Source: Clytia hemisphaerica
Taxonomy: Eukaryota > Cnidaria > Hydrozoa > Leptothecata > Clytiidae
Direction of reading: 5' to 3'
DNA length: 64,000 nucleotides
Assembly: GCA_902728285.1 (NCBI GenBank)
Contig: CACVBU010000738.1
Location: forward strand, 1,713,491 to 1,777,490
Shown here one piece after another: positions 11,801-25,206 of this stretch. Made by a program: the position numbers and the translations under genes. The notes beneath the pieces were generated by a model. The model saw nothing but the letters and a program-made list of their open reading frames with translations. It did not search any database and was not told the origin of the DNA. The first letter of the stretch is position 1. Each line of letters begins with the position of its first letter.

Positions 11801-14800
11801 GTTGACAGTCATTTTAGCCTCAAAAAAATCGTAGAGATAGTTCATAGAGCTAGAAAAATAATGACAATTTCTTTTGTCATTTTATCATTGGAATTGACAC
11901 TTTTTAATAAAAATTTTGATGGCATTATAAAATACAATGGTTCTCAGGTCACTTTAATCAAGAATTACATTTATACTCAATGTGATGCAGGAAATATAAA
12001 TGGATATGAATTGAAGGTGGAAATGGCTTTTCATGCTCTCAGTGCACGTGAGAGCAAATGAGCATATGACAGGTGTTATATGTATTATACGTATTATTAT
12101 GTGTGATATATTACTCTCATATTACATTTACTTTCAAAATTGTACTTTTGATGTATGTTTATTCTTTTTCGGTAGCCGGTAATTTTTCAACTTCCAAACT
12201 GAAACTAGCAACTCCCCAGCTCGAAAGTAGCAACTAGCAACTTTTCGACTAGAATTATTCTCCAATAAAAATTGTTTTACTATCTAAATGGCTTTTTCCC
12301 TCTTTTTTAAATAAATACACTGCGAGTTTCTATTAAAAACCGGGATGATAAAGTCAATGAACTCTTATGAAGAATCAACAAAATTATCGTCGTTTTGCAT
12401 AAGATTCTAACTACCGGACTAAGATTCATTCCTATTAATTTTTTCATTAACTAACTCATTAGCTAATTTTTTCAACTATCCGGAATCCTAGTCTTTTTTC
12501 CGCTAGAAAAGTAGTAGTGGAAGCTCAGTCCGGGAGGTGAAATCTTACACAAAACGACGGTACATATCATTATACACGATACCTTTTACCGATGTCATTT
12601 GCAGTTTTGATGATTAGTTTGGTTCGTTCGACGTATCCTGTAATATGCGAAATAATATGTAAATTTTATAATTTTAACAAACGCTTAGAATTCCTATCGG
12701 AAAGCTTTGTTTTGATGCAGGTGGAGGATTTTGAGTGGATCAAAAATTCTAAGATTTGGTGATTTGGTGATTTTTGAAAGGGAAAACTTCATTCAAACCT
12801 TTTTCTCCTAAATGCATCATGGTAGCCCAAGTGGTTGCTATGGTGTTTCCAGGGCGACTTCCTGGGAAGGAGGCTGCAGCGTATACACCTCCACTCCAGT
12901 TGGGTTGTGTGTAGTACTAAAGCAAATGAAGATTTGACAAGAATTACATTTTAATCTTAAAAGATTAGGTCACAAAGCTTACACGATATGAGAAAGATTT
13001 GACTTCCAGAGGCTCAGGAAAGTTATGTGGGTTTCTAAAATGGTTACTTTGTCTCGTCAGTATTTCATGGCTTTAAGGGTGATGCTGCTAATTACTTTTT
13101 AATTAGAGGTACTTAAAACCTTGAGACTTTAAAAGGTTGGAAATGAAAATTGATATCTAAGGAAGAATAATATATGGGACTAAAACCAAGGAATAAATTC
13201 ACATTCTCTGAAGCTCTGAAGATCCATCAAATCACACAAAGAAAGATTTAGATGCGATATATTTCGTTTTAATTTGATGCGAAGATTTTACTTTATTAAG
13301 AATTCCTGTATACCTGGTGTTTCCTGATATCTTTACTTCGGTACATAACAACTGATGAACCTTTAGGGGTGTACCCGTATTTGTGGGTGTCGCAAGAAAT
13401 ACTGGTGATGCCGGGTAGGCGGAAATCGAAAGGCGGTAAATCATATCTACAAAGAGAAGAGTAAGAGATTGTTCATGATATTCACGACTTCATGTTTTGC
13501 ATTGCAAATGATAGAAGTAAGGAAATTTCATATAAAACACTAGATAGAACCACCCTGCATTGCCAAAGCCACGACAATGAAGCAAAATAATGTGAGAAAC
13601 ACACTTTTAAGAAACATGAGGCTCAGAATGCCTAAAAACTAAGAAACATCTAAGAAACATGCTGAGGCTTAGAATGAGAAAATAACCATTTTTTAATTCG
13701 TTTTTTTTTACGAACCTTCCAATCCAGCCTTTCATGAGGCTGATTATGTCGAAAAGTTTAAAAACATGTAAGAACCATTTAAGGCTCAAAAGGCTGATTT
13801 CTTAAGAAACATAGCATGGCGCGAAGCCAAGAGGCAAGAGAAAGTGGCGAACTGTCGGCTACTTATTAAAGATGGAATTATTCTGTTTCAGTTAGGGATG
13901 TAAAAGCTCTATATAGTGTTTTATACTGTTTTACACTTTTATACTGTTGGTAAAAGACCCAATCTATTACAATCAAAAGACATTAGAGGCACATCTTTTC
14001 GTGTTACCGATAGACACGAAGACTGGCAAGCATAAACCATTTCTCTTACCCAGCTTTATTCATGAAAGCAACAATGAAGCCACCAAGACAGGCATCAGCA
14101 TGCAAATATACATTTTTCTTCAGCGCGATCTGAAAAAAACAAAAAAGCTTTATAGCTTAGAGTCAAAATCGGCTACAAAAGCAACTACACCTATAGATCT
14201 GGAGTATTTTTACTCAGAAATTCACTCCACCAACCGTAGCAACGTGCTTTGGCGCTTAGAATTCTAACTGTCTGGAAATTAAGAATGCATGAGTAGGCAT
14301 GGGATATTACCTCAAAATCATAACGTTAGTCTTCCCTAACAACCGTTTGATATTTGTTTCATGGATTAAGGGTCTCTAAATACGAAAACGAGACTAGTAA
14401 GCAGGCCGCTGAAATTAAAGCTGTAAAGAAATAAAGGGATATTTACTCTTGATAATTCCACCAAATCATCGATACATCCGTGAGGATAACTTGGAACTGA
14501 ACCAACAATCTATAGTAAAGAGAAGAAAAATCGGAATTTTACTTTCCAGGAAAATCCATGTAACCTCTGTTGAGGAGGTCCATTAACGTTCCAAAGAGGT
14601 AAGATTTGAATTGCAGCTTAATTCTATGGTAGTTTACAAAAATCCGTGGAATTCTGTGGGTATTTTTCTAATCCTGTTAAAAATTCAGAATTCTAGAGGA
14701 GTTAAAAACCTGGAATTAAAGGATTTAGAGTATTTTCAGCAGGTGTTCGAAGGGGGGGAATGTTACACAAGGTTCGACCACCAGCACAAGGGGGTACAAA

Positions 14801-17800
14801 ATTTAGGAAAGTCATAATGGGGAGTTAACGATGACTGGAAAGGAGTATTTCATTCACTGTTCTAAGTATTTTCACACCGGTTTTCGCGTTAACAAAATTC
14901 TAAAATTATGAGCTATGTAATGAATAAACCCAACTGACATACAACGTTCTTTCAACGTTCATCTAACGTTATATGGACGTGGTGAACGGTAAATAAACAT
15001 TGAAAAGACTTTCTGTGTCAGCTGGGAACCTTCATTAGGCTAAATCTTTGTTGACTTACCAAAATTGTTCGCTTGGAAATAGCCCTTTCCATTGCCTAAA
15101 TAATGAAAAATTAAAGAAATCTTGATCAAAAGTAACTTTCTTCAAATTCAAATTTAATTGAATTTTTTGTGTATACTGTGTATTATGTATATCAACTGGA
15201 GGATGAAAAATCGGTTTAATTGTAGAAAATATCAAAATAAACGTTTCATATTAAATGCGTTAAGACATTAGAAATCAAGTCTTATTCTTGATATGCGTAA
15301 GTCAAGATGATGTCATATTTTTTTAACGGAAGCACCCAAAAAAGCCGGTTTTTGACCTCTGTGTTTCTATTTTTAGTAACAGAGAGAGGTCAAATCCCGG
15401 CTTTTTTAGGGTGTTTCCGCTATAAAAATGACTTACGCATATCAAGAATACGGCCCATCAATAAAATTTCTTAGTAAACCAGCAGCTTATTTTCATAAAT
15501 TTCTAGACATTGCATATATATTATTAGCTGGGAGACCCGTCTACTCTGTTCGTGTGATTTCGAAGTATAGCTAACCTTATCAACGGCTTTTTTGGCACGA
15601 AATTCAAGCCAAATGTAAACAAATTCAAACTGGGTCAAAAATACCATACTCTCAATGAGAAAGTATGGATCTCCAGACTAATATATTATATACATGATTT
15701 TCAGGTGAAGAGCCAAATGTAAATTTTGGAAATGCCGGAGATATATCATTATTATTATTATTATAAATTAGGTCTGCAAGAAGAATACATTATCGGTATC
15801 AGGGGGTGGTCGGAGTATCAGGGGGTGGTCGGGGTATCAGGGGGTGGTCGGGGTATCATTTGGTTGAGGAAGGATTCCTTTTGAGGTGTAAATAAATGCT
15901 CATTTTTTTTTTAAATTGTGGAATGAATTATGATTATTTATTGAAGTTCTTTTTGTTTTTGTAGGAATGCAGAATTAAAATACCTTAGTATTAGCTTTGC
16001 CAGTCTTCTTATCAACAGGAACGTGCGTTAATTTGATTCCGAAATAATGACATCCTTTATCGAAAGCTGGGTGCACACTGTAAGGCGCAACACTAAAAAG
16101 GTAAAAAAATGTATTTGAATCAAAGGGTTCATTTTCATAATCATGTTGTTGACGACCAAAATTGAAAACATGATGGCGGACTAATTAATCCTAAATCTGT
16201 AAAGTTTCCATTTATACGAGTAGCCCTATCCAGTGAGGTACTCTTAGGTGCCAAATAAATGGGGAAGGGGTTGGAAAATTTTCGAAATTCTAATAAACGG
16301 GGGGGGGGGCTAATCGCCGGGGTGGGGGGGACCTAATCGCCGGGGGGGGGGTCGGAAATTGTTACTTCTGAAAACCCAAAAATAAGGTAAATACAGGCTA
16401 AAATCAGGCTTTTTGGAGCAAAATGAGGGGACTTCTTTTTGCCAACTGAAAATACTCTTAAAAATTAATAAACGAGGGGGTCGGTTAGAAAATTTTCGAA
16501 AAATTAACAAGTGGGGGGGGGGGCGTTTATTTGGCACCTAAGAGTAATGAGAGATCAGTGGTTACATGTCAGCAATCATGTTAGAGTCGATATTTCACGT
16601 ATATGGTTGTGTAGTCAAGGAAAATGTTCCGAAAGTGTTTATTGAAAGAAGCGGGGATTCGAACCGGGAAAACCTGTATTAACAGCTTAGAGCCATAGTA
16701 TCAAATTAACATACATCTCAGGCTTTTCTATTCCTCTTTCACGAGCCAATTCACGATAACACTTCACCGCCATCATGATACTTTCTGAACCTCCTGATGT
16801 CATCTGAAACGAGAGAAAGATAACCGATTGATTGTTTCACCTAACTCGGGCTAGATTAGACCTTTTCATAAATTACGTCAAGAAGAGCGCTTACCTCATT
16901 TTCAAAAAAATTGAGAAAAAATAACCGATCGATTTATCAATCCTAGCTAAGTTAAATGCGAGTTTTTATATTCGAGATGAATCGAAGGAGACGGTATAAA
17001 GCAAAGGTGACATGCAGGTCACTTTGCTCGACGACGGTAAAAACACCAAAATAGCGTCGTCTGTTTAGGTGAGCAAAGGCGATATAGAGCCGTACATCAA
17101 CTATCAACTTTGTTTCGCGTCGACTTCACTTACCGTCGCCCTCGATATCCTCCGATAAATAAATCCACTAAAAAAGAAGCTAGCAAGTCTTTGCTTGTTG
17201 TTTTTACCTTGTTAAAGATATTGCACTCAACGTCAAACTCTCAAAATGGTAGCAGGCTCTTTTTTCAGAAAATAATGTACAGATGTATATCCGCTTGTTT
17301 TTCGAAAGTATCAGCGAATGTACTTCAGCCAGGGACCGAGTAGCTATATCGAGTGTTTTATACAAGATATCTGTGAACCAGATAGGGTTTAGAACTTACC
17401 AGACCACAACAATTCTCATCTCCGTTAAACATATTGATGACCATTCGAACACATTCCGCTTCCATTTTACGAACTAGAAAGAGAATGAAAGCAAATTTTT
17501 CTTTTTAGGTCCTCAGGGACAAACGCTCGAACACAAAAATAGCAAAAAGAACGCCGTTTTTTTATACACATAAAAATTTATGTCTGGTTCTAATTTAAAT
17601 GTGGGCGTGAGAGAATTTCCAACCTTTTTGAGAATCTTCTCTAAAGATTTATTCGCGGGGGTGCATGTTTCATTAAGGTATCGTTCGTTAGAAGGTACTG
17701 TTCTTTAGAATCATCATTTTTTTTGTTTTATATGAACGGAACACTCGTTCCCAACCCCTTTTACGTTAATTCAAATAACAAAAACTTAGTTGATTTCTAA

Positions 17801-20800
17801 ATTAACCAAAACTTTTGATCTCTCTCTAAAAACCGGACCCTTGGAGAGGAGATTAACAGCTATTTTTCTGACTCTCAAATGTTTCGTCATTATAGTATCT
17901 GCTCATGGGAAAAAGGAATACAGGCGCCGTTTCAAAGATTTGCATTAAAAAATTTCAAGGATCTAACTACTAAAGGACAAGATTGATCGCGCAGCAGAAT
18001 TCGACTTCAAGTTAAAGAAACTTTAAAAAAAAACGAGAAAAAATAACGATTCATACCGTCCGGGAAAACATCGGCGTGTAACGGATTCGACCAACAATAT
18101 CGACTGTAAACCTATTGTAATAAAGAATAAAAATTTTTAGCAAAGCCCATTTCTGTGATGACCTCAACTATATTCTGACGTTACTTTATCGCTTCAATGC
18201 AAGGGTATCTTGGGTATCTTTACATTTTTCACAACAGCGCTCCTACACTTGTATTTTCGATACCGTAGTAGAAAGAAATGTTCCTTGTATTTTCATTACC
18301 AGTCAACTCAAAAGTGGACCGTACCGGTAAGGGTTTACAAGTATGATACACTCTTAATAATTTTGACTTACATCGGTCATCAATTCAGTGAGTTCTCCAT
18401 CGCTGTAAATTGCACCAGAAACGTATCCATCTTGCCAAGAACATCCTCCTATGGTTATAAAGAGAAATGAGGTAACGGTGACGTAACGATGACGTAATAT
18501 TTACTTGCCTCGCTTTCAAAGAGTTAGGTAAAATCTAGTCTGAATCACATACCTCTATAGATATACTTCCTATAACTCGAAACTTCGAATTCGAACCAGG
18601 ATTCTATTTTACACAAATTACAGACAGATCCAAATAATAGAAAGCATTTTAAAAGATGAGGACCTTTAATGATAGGTGTTCCAATAAAGTTCATTGTGAT
18701 TGCATTTTATGCAATTTTGCGAAACTCAGTTCGGCATTCGAAAGTTAGGACTTGGAGTGGCGATAAAGAGATTCAACCTTCCTCTTTTTTTCAGAAGATG
18801 GTTGATAAGCAGGCCAAAAAACTTTCATTTTTTCCTCGAACAACTTACCAATATTTTGATATGTGTCAATTTCTTTCAATACTTCTTCCTACAAAAACAA
18901 AGAAAATGATCGCAATTAGTATTCGGAACTTATACTTATTAAATCATTAAAAACCTTTAAAAATCTTTTTCTCCCACATCTGCAACCAATTTCATAACAG
19001 ATCATCCATTTAGCTCTCGGCGAATGTGAGACCTCACATGCTTGCTCAGCCAAAACAAACAACATTTCCATTTACTTGAAAACGAAAGCATTTGATTGGT
19101 TGGCGTATGATTTGATTGTTTTGCAGCCTATCACCGCGCTCGAAAGCTTATTAATATTCGTCCAAAGTGGTCCGCAAATATGGGTAGATTCTCTTACGGA
19201 TCCATGAGCCTTAGAGAGAATTAGGTGTTGGGCGAGACCAATTCGATTAGTTGTTTTACGGGCCCGATCGACCCTGAAATTCGAAAAATCGAAATAAAAA
19301 TAAAATTTATTTTGGTAGTACATTTTCATTTTCATTTCTTTATAGACTCTAAAATTTTCCAAATTTTGCAAGTTTTTCCAAGGTTTTGAGAGTTTTATGT
19401 TCCAATTTTCATTTTATTCACGAATTCGACATTTTTGTATCTTTTTGTTTTCTATTTCGAATTTTTGTCAAGATGTAGTATTTTTTGCTGCCCTTTCAGG
19501 AGATTTTATAGCTATGAGATTCTACTTCTTTTGTGGGTAGCTTTGCCCGTAAAACAAAAAATTAAATTGGCCTCGCCTTATGGAAGGAGGAATTTGGATC
19601 CCCTAGATGAATAAAAAGTTCAAGAAGATAAAAGAAATTCTTACCTTGTTCATACCATTGTACGGCAGCTGAAGAGTTAAAAAAAATAAAATCGGTATCA
19701 AAAATCCATTCGTCAAAAAATACAGGAAAAGACATTAGACATACTAACACTCAATTCTTCAGCTGACACAAGAGACTGTTTTAATGGACTTTTCACACGG
19801 GGGTGTACTATATCTACTAATTGTCAAGAACGAAACGAAATGTAGAAACCATGTCATTGTTATAAATTTCTCGATTTTTTTGGCTTGAAAAGGTTCGTCT
19901 AACCCCACCCTATAGTTTCTCATAGAACAGAGATACTTTGAATTATAGGGAAATTTTTATACCTTTTCCATCCCAAGTGACTGCTGTTTTAGTTCGAATT
20001 ACAGAGAGATTCAAATTACAGAGAAATTTGAATTACAGAGAGATTTGAATTACAGAGAGATTCGAATTACAGAGAGATTCGAATTACAGAGAGATTCGAA
20101 TTACAGAAAGATTCGAATTAAAGAAAGATTCGAATTACAGAGAGATTCGTCTACCAGCCCCCTCCCCGACCTCTGCATGGCACAGTCTAATATGATTATC
20201 TCTGGCTACCTTTTTAATGTATTCATTTCCTCCGACACTGAACGCGGTTTCTTCAAGTTGTTTCATTGCATCATCGATCGCTTCTTGAATCTGAAAAAAT
20301 AGTATCGGTAATTAAAATTTTCCTTGGTGTTAATTGTAAAGATTTGAAAATAAGCTAAGCTTTGTATGCAAATTGTTCTTATGAATGAAAGATCTTATCC
20401 AGTGTGTCTGAGCTAACTTATCTTCTCTATTATTTTTGCAGTTCTCAGATTTTGCATCTATCGTCTCCAGAAAGCCAGAGGAGAACGTGGCATAAATAAG
20501 CTTACTGTAAAGGTTTTATTTTTACATAAGTGCTCCCGTTTTATATCAGACACATGTTTCATATCAGGACAGTGTCTGCCTATTGTTATATTATGCTGAT
20601 ATAAGCAAAAAAAATGTTGTTTTCTTTTCCTTATTCTGGTTAATCTTGCTCCACATCAGTGTCGATTCAATATCAAAAAGCTTGTGAATTAAAATTGATG
20701 AGTAAGCAAACGATATCCCTCTTACTTTAAAACAAAACCTATAAAATAGTATTGTTTGAAATACCTTGGGTCCAACGATGGGAAGTCGTCTTGCAACTTT

Positions 20801-23800
20801 GAAAGCTTTTTTCTTTAACATGTTGAAAAATCCTGAAACAAAATTAGAATAAGAACTTGTAAAAGTATTGAAAAAAAAACTATAAATCACACTGAATCAC
20901 AATGTGTTTCTGCATGTTTCACTTTGACCAGAGGAATGTAAAGAGATGGAAAAACAGCTTCTTGAAAACAATGGAAAAACGGCTCGTCATATACCAGGTC
21001 TCTTGCCCTTAAGGGATTTTATGTCGAGTAAATAGGTTTCTTTTGTTGTCGCTATAAAAAATCTGCATAATTAGCGTGTTGTGACAAAATTCTTTTGTTT
21101 CAAGCCTGATTATGCGCAAACTTTTAGGGCTTATATTTTGGGTACACCTCTCCTATACGAAAAAAGGTACCTATATTTTCTTACTCAGAAATTCCTAGCA
21201 ATTCTACTGTTATCACCGCATCATGACCGCACCATAATATGGAAAGTTAGAGCTCGAGAAAATTATAACTTCATCTTGATTTTACTCGACTTCTGACAGT
21301 TTCACAAGAACCAATTTAATATCATTGCGTTAAGAATTTCTTTTGCTATACATTGGTAAAAATATTGCTCCTTTTTCTTAAAAATTGAACAAGTAATCGG
21401 CAAAAAAGGAAAAACAAATTTTCATTTTTATCGTCAAATCATGTAGAAACTGTCCGATTTGTATGGCGAGCCGTCTTTTCTGGACTTTCATTTAATGACC
21501 TAATCAACGTTTTTACAATAGAGTTTTCAATAGAAGTGATCGTTGAACTTTGAGTAATCAGAAAAGCTGTTTTTTCCATCTCTTTATATTCCTCTGCTTT
21601 GACCTCCTTTAATAAGCTTACTCGACTTTACATGTTCAAAAACTTAATTTGGCTTTATTGAAGTTAAAGCCGGACAAAGTTTGTACAAGCACCTACCTCT
21701 ACTAACTATCAAAGAATATATATCCCTATAAGTGCACACTCCGTGAATATATCCCTATAAGTAGAATATATCCATCCGCGTCACCTATTATTTATTTTGA
21801 TCTTATTTAATGGGTATCCTTGACTTTACATGTTTTAAAACTTAATTTGGCTTTATTAAAGCTCAAGCCAGACAAAGTTTGTACCCAGCTGGCACACAAC
21901 GTTGTTTCAACGTTCATCTAACGTTATATGGACGTTGTGTACGTTAGATAAACGTTGAAACAACGTTGCGTGCCAGCTGAGAGGAGATAAATTAAGATAG
22001 TCACCATGAAGAAGTATTTTGTTTTCAAAAGACCACTTTCGATGATTATTATAATCAAAAGTCAAAGGTATTCATAACAAGTTGATACACAGGAGAGTAG
22101 TATCTGATCTATCTCCTTATATGGAAGTTAAACCTCTTCTCCGGATTCGCTATTGGACTTTACTGATGCACGTAAACGGTCAGTTAACGAAATTTAAAAT
22201 ATGGGAGGGAGCCTTGATAAAATCTTCAACGATAAAGGTTTAATTAAGACCATGCCATCTTAATTAAGATTTTAATCTCTAATTCGAAATGAGATCAATG
22301 GGAGATTTTTTCCTTGATTTGATGATTTGACAACTCAAAGTTTTTATTCATTCATTACCAGACCCCTCAAAAGTCGACCGCGTCGTTGAGGGTTGTATAG
22401 GTTATGGTGCAACAACACTCACAGAGGAAAAGGAAGAAAAGAGAAGGCACACTTGTGAAACGGTAGGACCTTCTTATAAAAAGTTATCAAAATAAAAAAT
22501 TTCAATATTAAAAGTTGATCAAAGTAGGTTTTTTTATGTTTGTTAAGTTACGCAGCTTCAGCCATTATCGAAACAAACTTTGATTTGTGCGAGGGATCAC
22601 TTCTACAGATTCGAACGTTTGTTTTGATAATGATGTAAGATGATTGACTTAACAAACACGAAAAGCTCTATCTTTAGCACATTTTCAGGCTTATTTTTTA
22701 CTTTAAATAATAAGTGTTCTGACAGACAGAATTATTTTAAATTGTTCCATTGAGTGTTTCAGACAAAATAAGGAAGTAGAAAATGTGACATGCTAATATT
22801 GTGAAACTGGGTAAGGGATTCGAAATAATTTTGTTTGTGTGTGTGTTTCGATGGTCTCTATTCTCTGAGAAGGAAGCATAAGCTCTAGTTTAGACGGCCG
22901 ACTTTCTGTCCTGTCTATTCTAATTGTTAGAGTAGACAGAAGTTGGGCGCAAAGTTGGCAACTAAAATCTTTGCTTGGAAAAGGTTGAAAGAAGACATTG
23001 CATTGACGTCAATAGAGAGCATTGCATTGACTTTAGTCAGCCCACTTTATGCCAACTTTAATTCATAATCAGAATAGGCAGGGCGAAAAGTGGGCCGTCT
23101 AAACTAGAGTTAAATAAGGGACGAGCCGATATTGCAACGAAGCAGAGATCGAAGTTTCATTGTTATTAAGTGAGACAAACGTTGATTGAATCAGATACAA
23201 AAGATTCATTTCTGGGGTAGAAAACAACTTTCAAGGTACCTACGCTTCGGGACTGTTCAGATGGAGGCAGGCTACCCACTCTGGTGATGAATTTTCTTGT
23301 GTTCATATGGGAGGTGAGTCAGCCTGACTGCATGGGATCAAATATTTTTTGACGTCAAGTGAGCTATCTTTAGAAATTTCATTCGTCAAAACAGTTACAA
23401 TGTCACTGACGTTTTTCCTTATTATACTTTGCAAACATGGACAATGTAGTTCGAATAAAACTGTATTGTGATATTTTTCTTACTATGAGTTGTCTTTAAG
23501 TAATAATGTGTTATTGACAACCCAACTTTTTCTTATTGAGCTCTTTGTCTTAAAGTAATAATGTTTTATTGACAACCCAATACCTCTTTTGAGGTATCTT
23601 TCGGTATAATATTTATAAACATTTTTCATAAATACAATATTATAAAACGTCATATAAATCTTTCAAAACTTAAAATTGGGGTTGTCAAATTGAAGCAATT
23701 TCTCTTTTACACCAAATGAAAAGTGCATTACTGCACTAAGAACTTGTAAATGAATTAATTTTAGAAATTAATGAGCACCAGAAATTTTCTTTTAAAAACA

Positions 23801-24669
23801 TCACACTTTTATACTTTAAGCAGTCTTGTTCTTGAGTTTTGCTGTATTAGTATTATAAAGTATTTTCCATTTGGAAGTGCAATACTTTAAATTTCTTGCG
23901 AAACTGCAAATAGTATAGAGTTTTTGGCCAAGTATTCTGTCATGTAAACAGACAAGATCGTTGTTGAGATTATCAAAAAAGCCTGTTTTTAAAATGGGAG
24001 TCTCTTGTCAATATGTAATAACTACTGATCTCTAAATACCGGGTACAATTCTACAGGAAATCTGTGAGCAGTAGGCCTGTCTAATGTATAATGGAATACG
24101 ATATCTGTGGAAATGAACCTCTTCCCGGTATAAAAGACAGTCTAAACTTACCATCGTCGTTGAAGAAGACCACAGGAATGATTCTCCGCAACACTTCAAA
24201 CGCCAAAAACGCATAAAAACAATATAACATTGTGTTTGTCACAATCTAAAACAAAAAAGAAAGTAAGGGTTAAGTAAAAGCCAAGTTTGCAATTGCTTTC
24301 AATGATAATCCAGGATCCCTTTTCTTTAACTGGGGGAGAGGTAGGAGAGGGTGCCACTCCTTTCCCCAGGATTTCTCCACTTACCCTGGATTAATTCTTA
24401 GGATAAATTTTAATCCTTTTAACCAGGGTACTTTTTATTCTAAAGACTTATTTTAGAATAAACAAATTGAAATTTCCTTATATGATATATATGAAATATG
24501 CCAAATTTTATTAAAAGAGGGATGGGGTTGCTAAACTGCACCTAAAAGTCTAGTATGTGTAGGGTTAAATGTATCCTTATAAATAATTATATACAAAGAA
24601 AGGGAAGCTTACCTCCCAATTTTCCAGGCCGTTTGTTTTCCGATGTATCCATAGTCTTAATTCATTCAT
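8894..24669 (-). CDS. SGPL1: Sphingosine-1-phosphate lyase, 20 coding exons
   Basis: PLP-dependent ER-membrane enzyme that cleaves sphingosine-1-phosphate to a fatty aldehyde and phosphoethanolamine, the exit step of sphingolipid breakdown. Exons in coding order: 24669-24613, 24245-24152, 20832-20765, 20290-20210, 19668-19645, 18888-18849, 18448-18372, 18111-18057, 17473-17400, 16803-16715, 16092-15984, 15095-15060, 14509-14447, 14129-14050, 13446-13314, 12916-12799, 12637-12583, 11413-11267, 9629-9509, 9010-8894. All introns are GT-AG and the phases join. The total is 545 aa (human about 568). Landmarks: N-terminal membrane helix (exon 2), TSGGSES phosphate-binding loop (exon 10), HADACLGGF (exon 14), and the PLP lysine in CDTHKYG (about K338, codon 13382-13380). 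The first ATG is uncertain, because exon 1 is open back to an acceptor at 24688 and a further 5' exon may exist. A possible AATAAA lies at 8675-8670. I see no disabling mutation. Confidence 0.93.
9725..10364. repeat. ~150-bp tandem repeat, about four units
   Basis: The anchor word AACAAGTGTG falls at 9751, 9902, 10048 and 10204, with a broken fifth near 10359. Units share ATCGAACAATTTTTGAAG, TTTTAGCCTCGTTTTG and AACTCGTCCCCAGGCCC. In the SGPL1 intron 9630-11266. Open frames here are repeat translations. Confidence 0.9.
10596..10640 (-). pseudogene. Duplicated SGPL1 splice-acceptor/exon-start fragment
   Basis: About 45 bp resemble 9609-9656: polypyrimidine, CATTACAG acceptor and the first ~20 nt of the exon at 9629. 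The copy soon reaches a stop and loses exon similarity. It lies just past the tandem array, as if one duplication copied the exon edge. Confidence 0.65.
11471..12250. repeat. DNA element with ~33-bp TIRs in SGPL1 intron
   Basis: AAGTTGCTAGTTGCTACTTT at 11479-11498 and its complement at 12225-12244, both next to CGAG/CTCG. A second inner pair (CAACCGATAATTTT and CCGGTAATTTTT) supports one ~780-bp unit. Confidence 0.8.
13600..13815. repeat. AAGAAACAT-rich repeat in SGPL1 intron
   Basis: TAAGAAACAT recurs four to five times with GAGGCTCAGAATG. Word structure resembles the inserts at 52872-53133 and 54815-55310. Confidence 0.5.
14929..15026. repeat. AACGTT palindrome MITE, copy 2 (diverged)
   Basis: Same family as 21884-21979 with more mismatches in the right arm. 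It sits in an SGPL1 intron, 33 bp from the 36-nt exon at 15060-15095. Confidence 0.85.
15284..15449. repeat. Palindromic MITE (GCGTAAGTCA ends), copy 1
   Basis: ATTCTTGATATGCGTAAGTC at the left, its complement at the right. Inner arms hold AAGCCGGTTTTTGACCTC and its mirror. Confidence 0.88.
15795..15858. repeat. 20-bp minisatellite, three units
   Basis: GTATCAGGGGGTGGTCGGG repeated three times in an SGPL1 intron; G-rich on the plus strand. Confidence 0.92.
16239..16546. repeat. MITE with G-run interior
   Basis: TIRs TACTCTTAGGTGCCAAATAA and complement. Inside are several runs of 8-12 G and AATCGCCGGGG repeats. A solo end of the family is at 60500-60522. Confidence 0.85.
19993..20149. repeat. 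17-bp tandem repeat, nine units
   Basis: Unit TTCGAATTACAGAGAGA with few substitutions, 60 bp downstream of the SGPL1 exon ending at 20210 (minus strand). Confidence 0.92.
21622..21884. repeat. Pair of ~65-bp direct repeats
   Basis: GACTTTACATGTT..AAAACTTAATTTGGCTTTAT to GACAAAGTTTGTAC occurs at 21622-21690 and 21820-21884. The palindrome MITE starts at the end of the second copy. Confidence 0.75.
21884..21979. repeat. AACGTT palindrome MITE, copy 1
   Basis: Near-perfect inverted repeat: arms of about 42 bp starting CCCAGCTGGCACACAACG, around a ~14-bp centre (ATATGGACGTTGTG). It lies in the large SGPL1 intron between 20832 and 24152. Confidence 0.9.
22535..22661. repeat. Imperfect palindrome MITE
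   Basis: GTTTGTTAAGT near 22540 and ACTTAACAAAC near 22648, with inner TTATCGAAACAAAC versus GTTTGTTTTGATAA. Confidence 0.6.
22883..23109. repeat. MITE with CTCTAGTTTAGACGGCC ends
   Basis: About 40-bp TIRs including TCTAGTTTAGACGGCC and its complement; 227 bp; SGPL1 intron. Confidence 0.85.
24306..24393. repeat. Short element with TAATCCAGG ends
   Basis: TAATCCAGG and CCTGGATTA bracket 88 bp in the first recognised SGPL1 intron. Short TIR, so tentative. Confidence 0.35.
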
Positions 24670-24687
24670 GTAGAACACAAAACTCCA

Positions 24688-25126
24688 CTGTAAAAAAAAA
24701 AGAAATTAACAAAAATGGATAGACTGAAAATAAGGTGTTTCTGCTATCGCAACAAAACATCAGATGTGAGGTACCTCAAAAATGAATGGCTGTCCAATTA
24801 ATTTAAAAAATTGAGTTTATAGTGTATTAGACTTGGGCGTGTACTTACACCCCTTTGCAGGAAGGTTTTAAATTTTGAGCTGTAGAATATGAGTTTGGAC
24901 CTTGAAAAGTAATTATCACTTCCTCTTCAGCTTCTTAGCTCTTATTCCCAAAAAAAATTTCATGTGGCACCTTTTTTTTAATATATCCAACTATAATTTG
25001 AAATTGTAAACAATTCTTTTATTCTTCTTTTACTTTTTTTAAAATATTTCTCTTGAAAAAAAGGGATCTGAAATATCTTTTAAATGATACCAAATTTATT
25101 AAATCTGGTTGAGAGATGGTAAACAA

Positions 25127-25128
<2 letters not shown>
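24688..25128. other. Between SGPL1 exon 1 and LINE
   Basis: Should hold the SGPL1 promoter or an extra 5' exon. I could not identify either by eye. Confidence 0.4.

Positions 25129-25159
<31 letters not shown>
25129..25159. repeat. (TAA)n microsatellite, LINE 3' tail
   Basis: About ten TAA units, directly after the 3' tail of the minus-strand LINE. I read it as the LINE 3' terminus. Confidence 0.85.
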
Positions 25160-25160
<1 letters not shown>

Positions 25161-25206
25161 TATACAAGTTCAAGGCACACGAGGGCCTCTGAGAACCGGA
25201 TCTTGA

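Noticed and set aside
16640..16700. Possible tRNA on the minus strand (GGTTCGAATCC)
   Set aside because: A B-box-like word is present, but I find no well-placed A box, no closing acceptor stem and no convincing anticodon arm.
18103..18111. Alternative SGPL1 exon start at 18103 after a CAG
   Set aside because: It would break the phase with the previous exon. The acceptor at 18112-18113 keeps the frame and adds the expected three residues.
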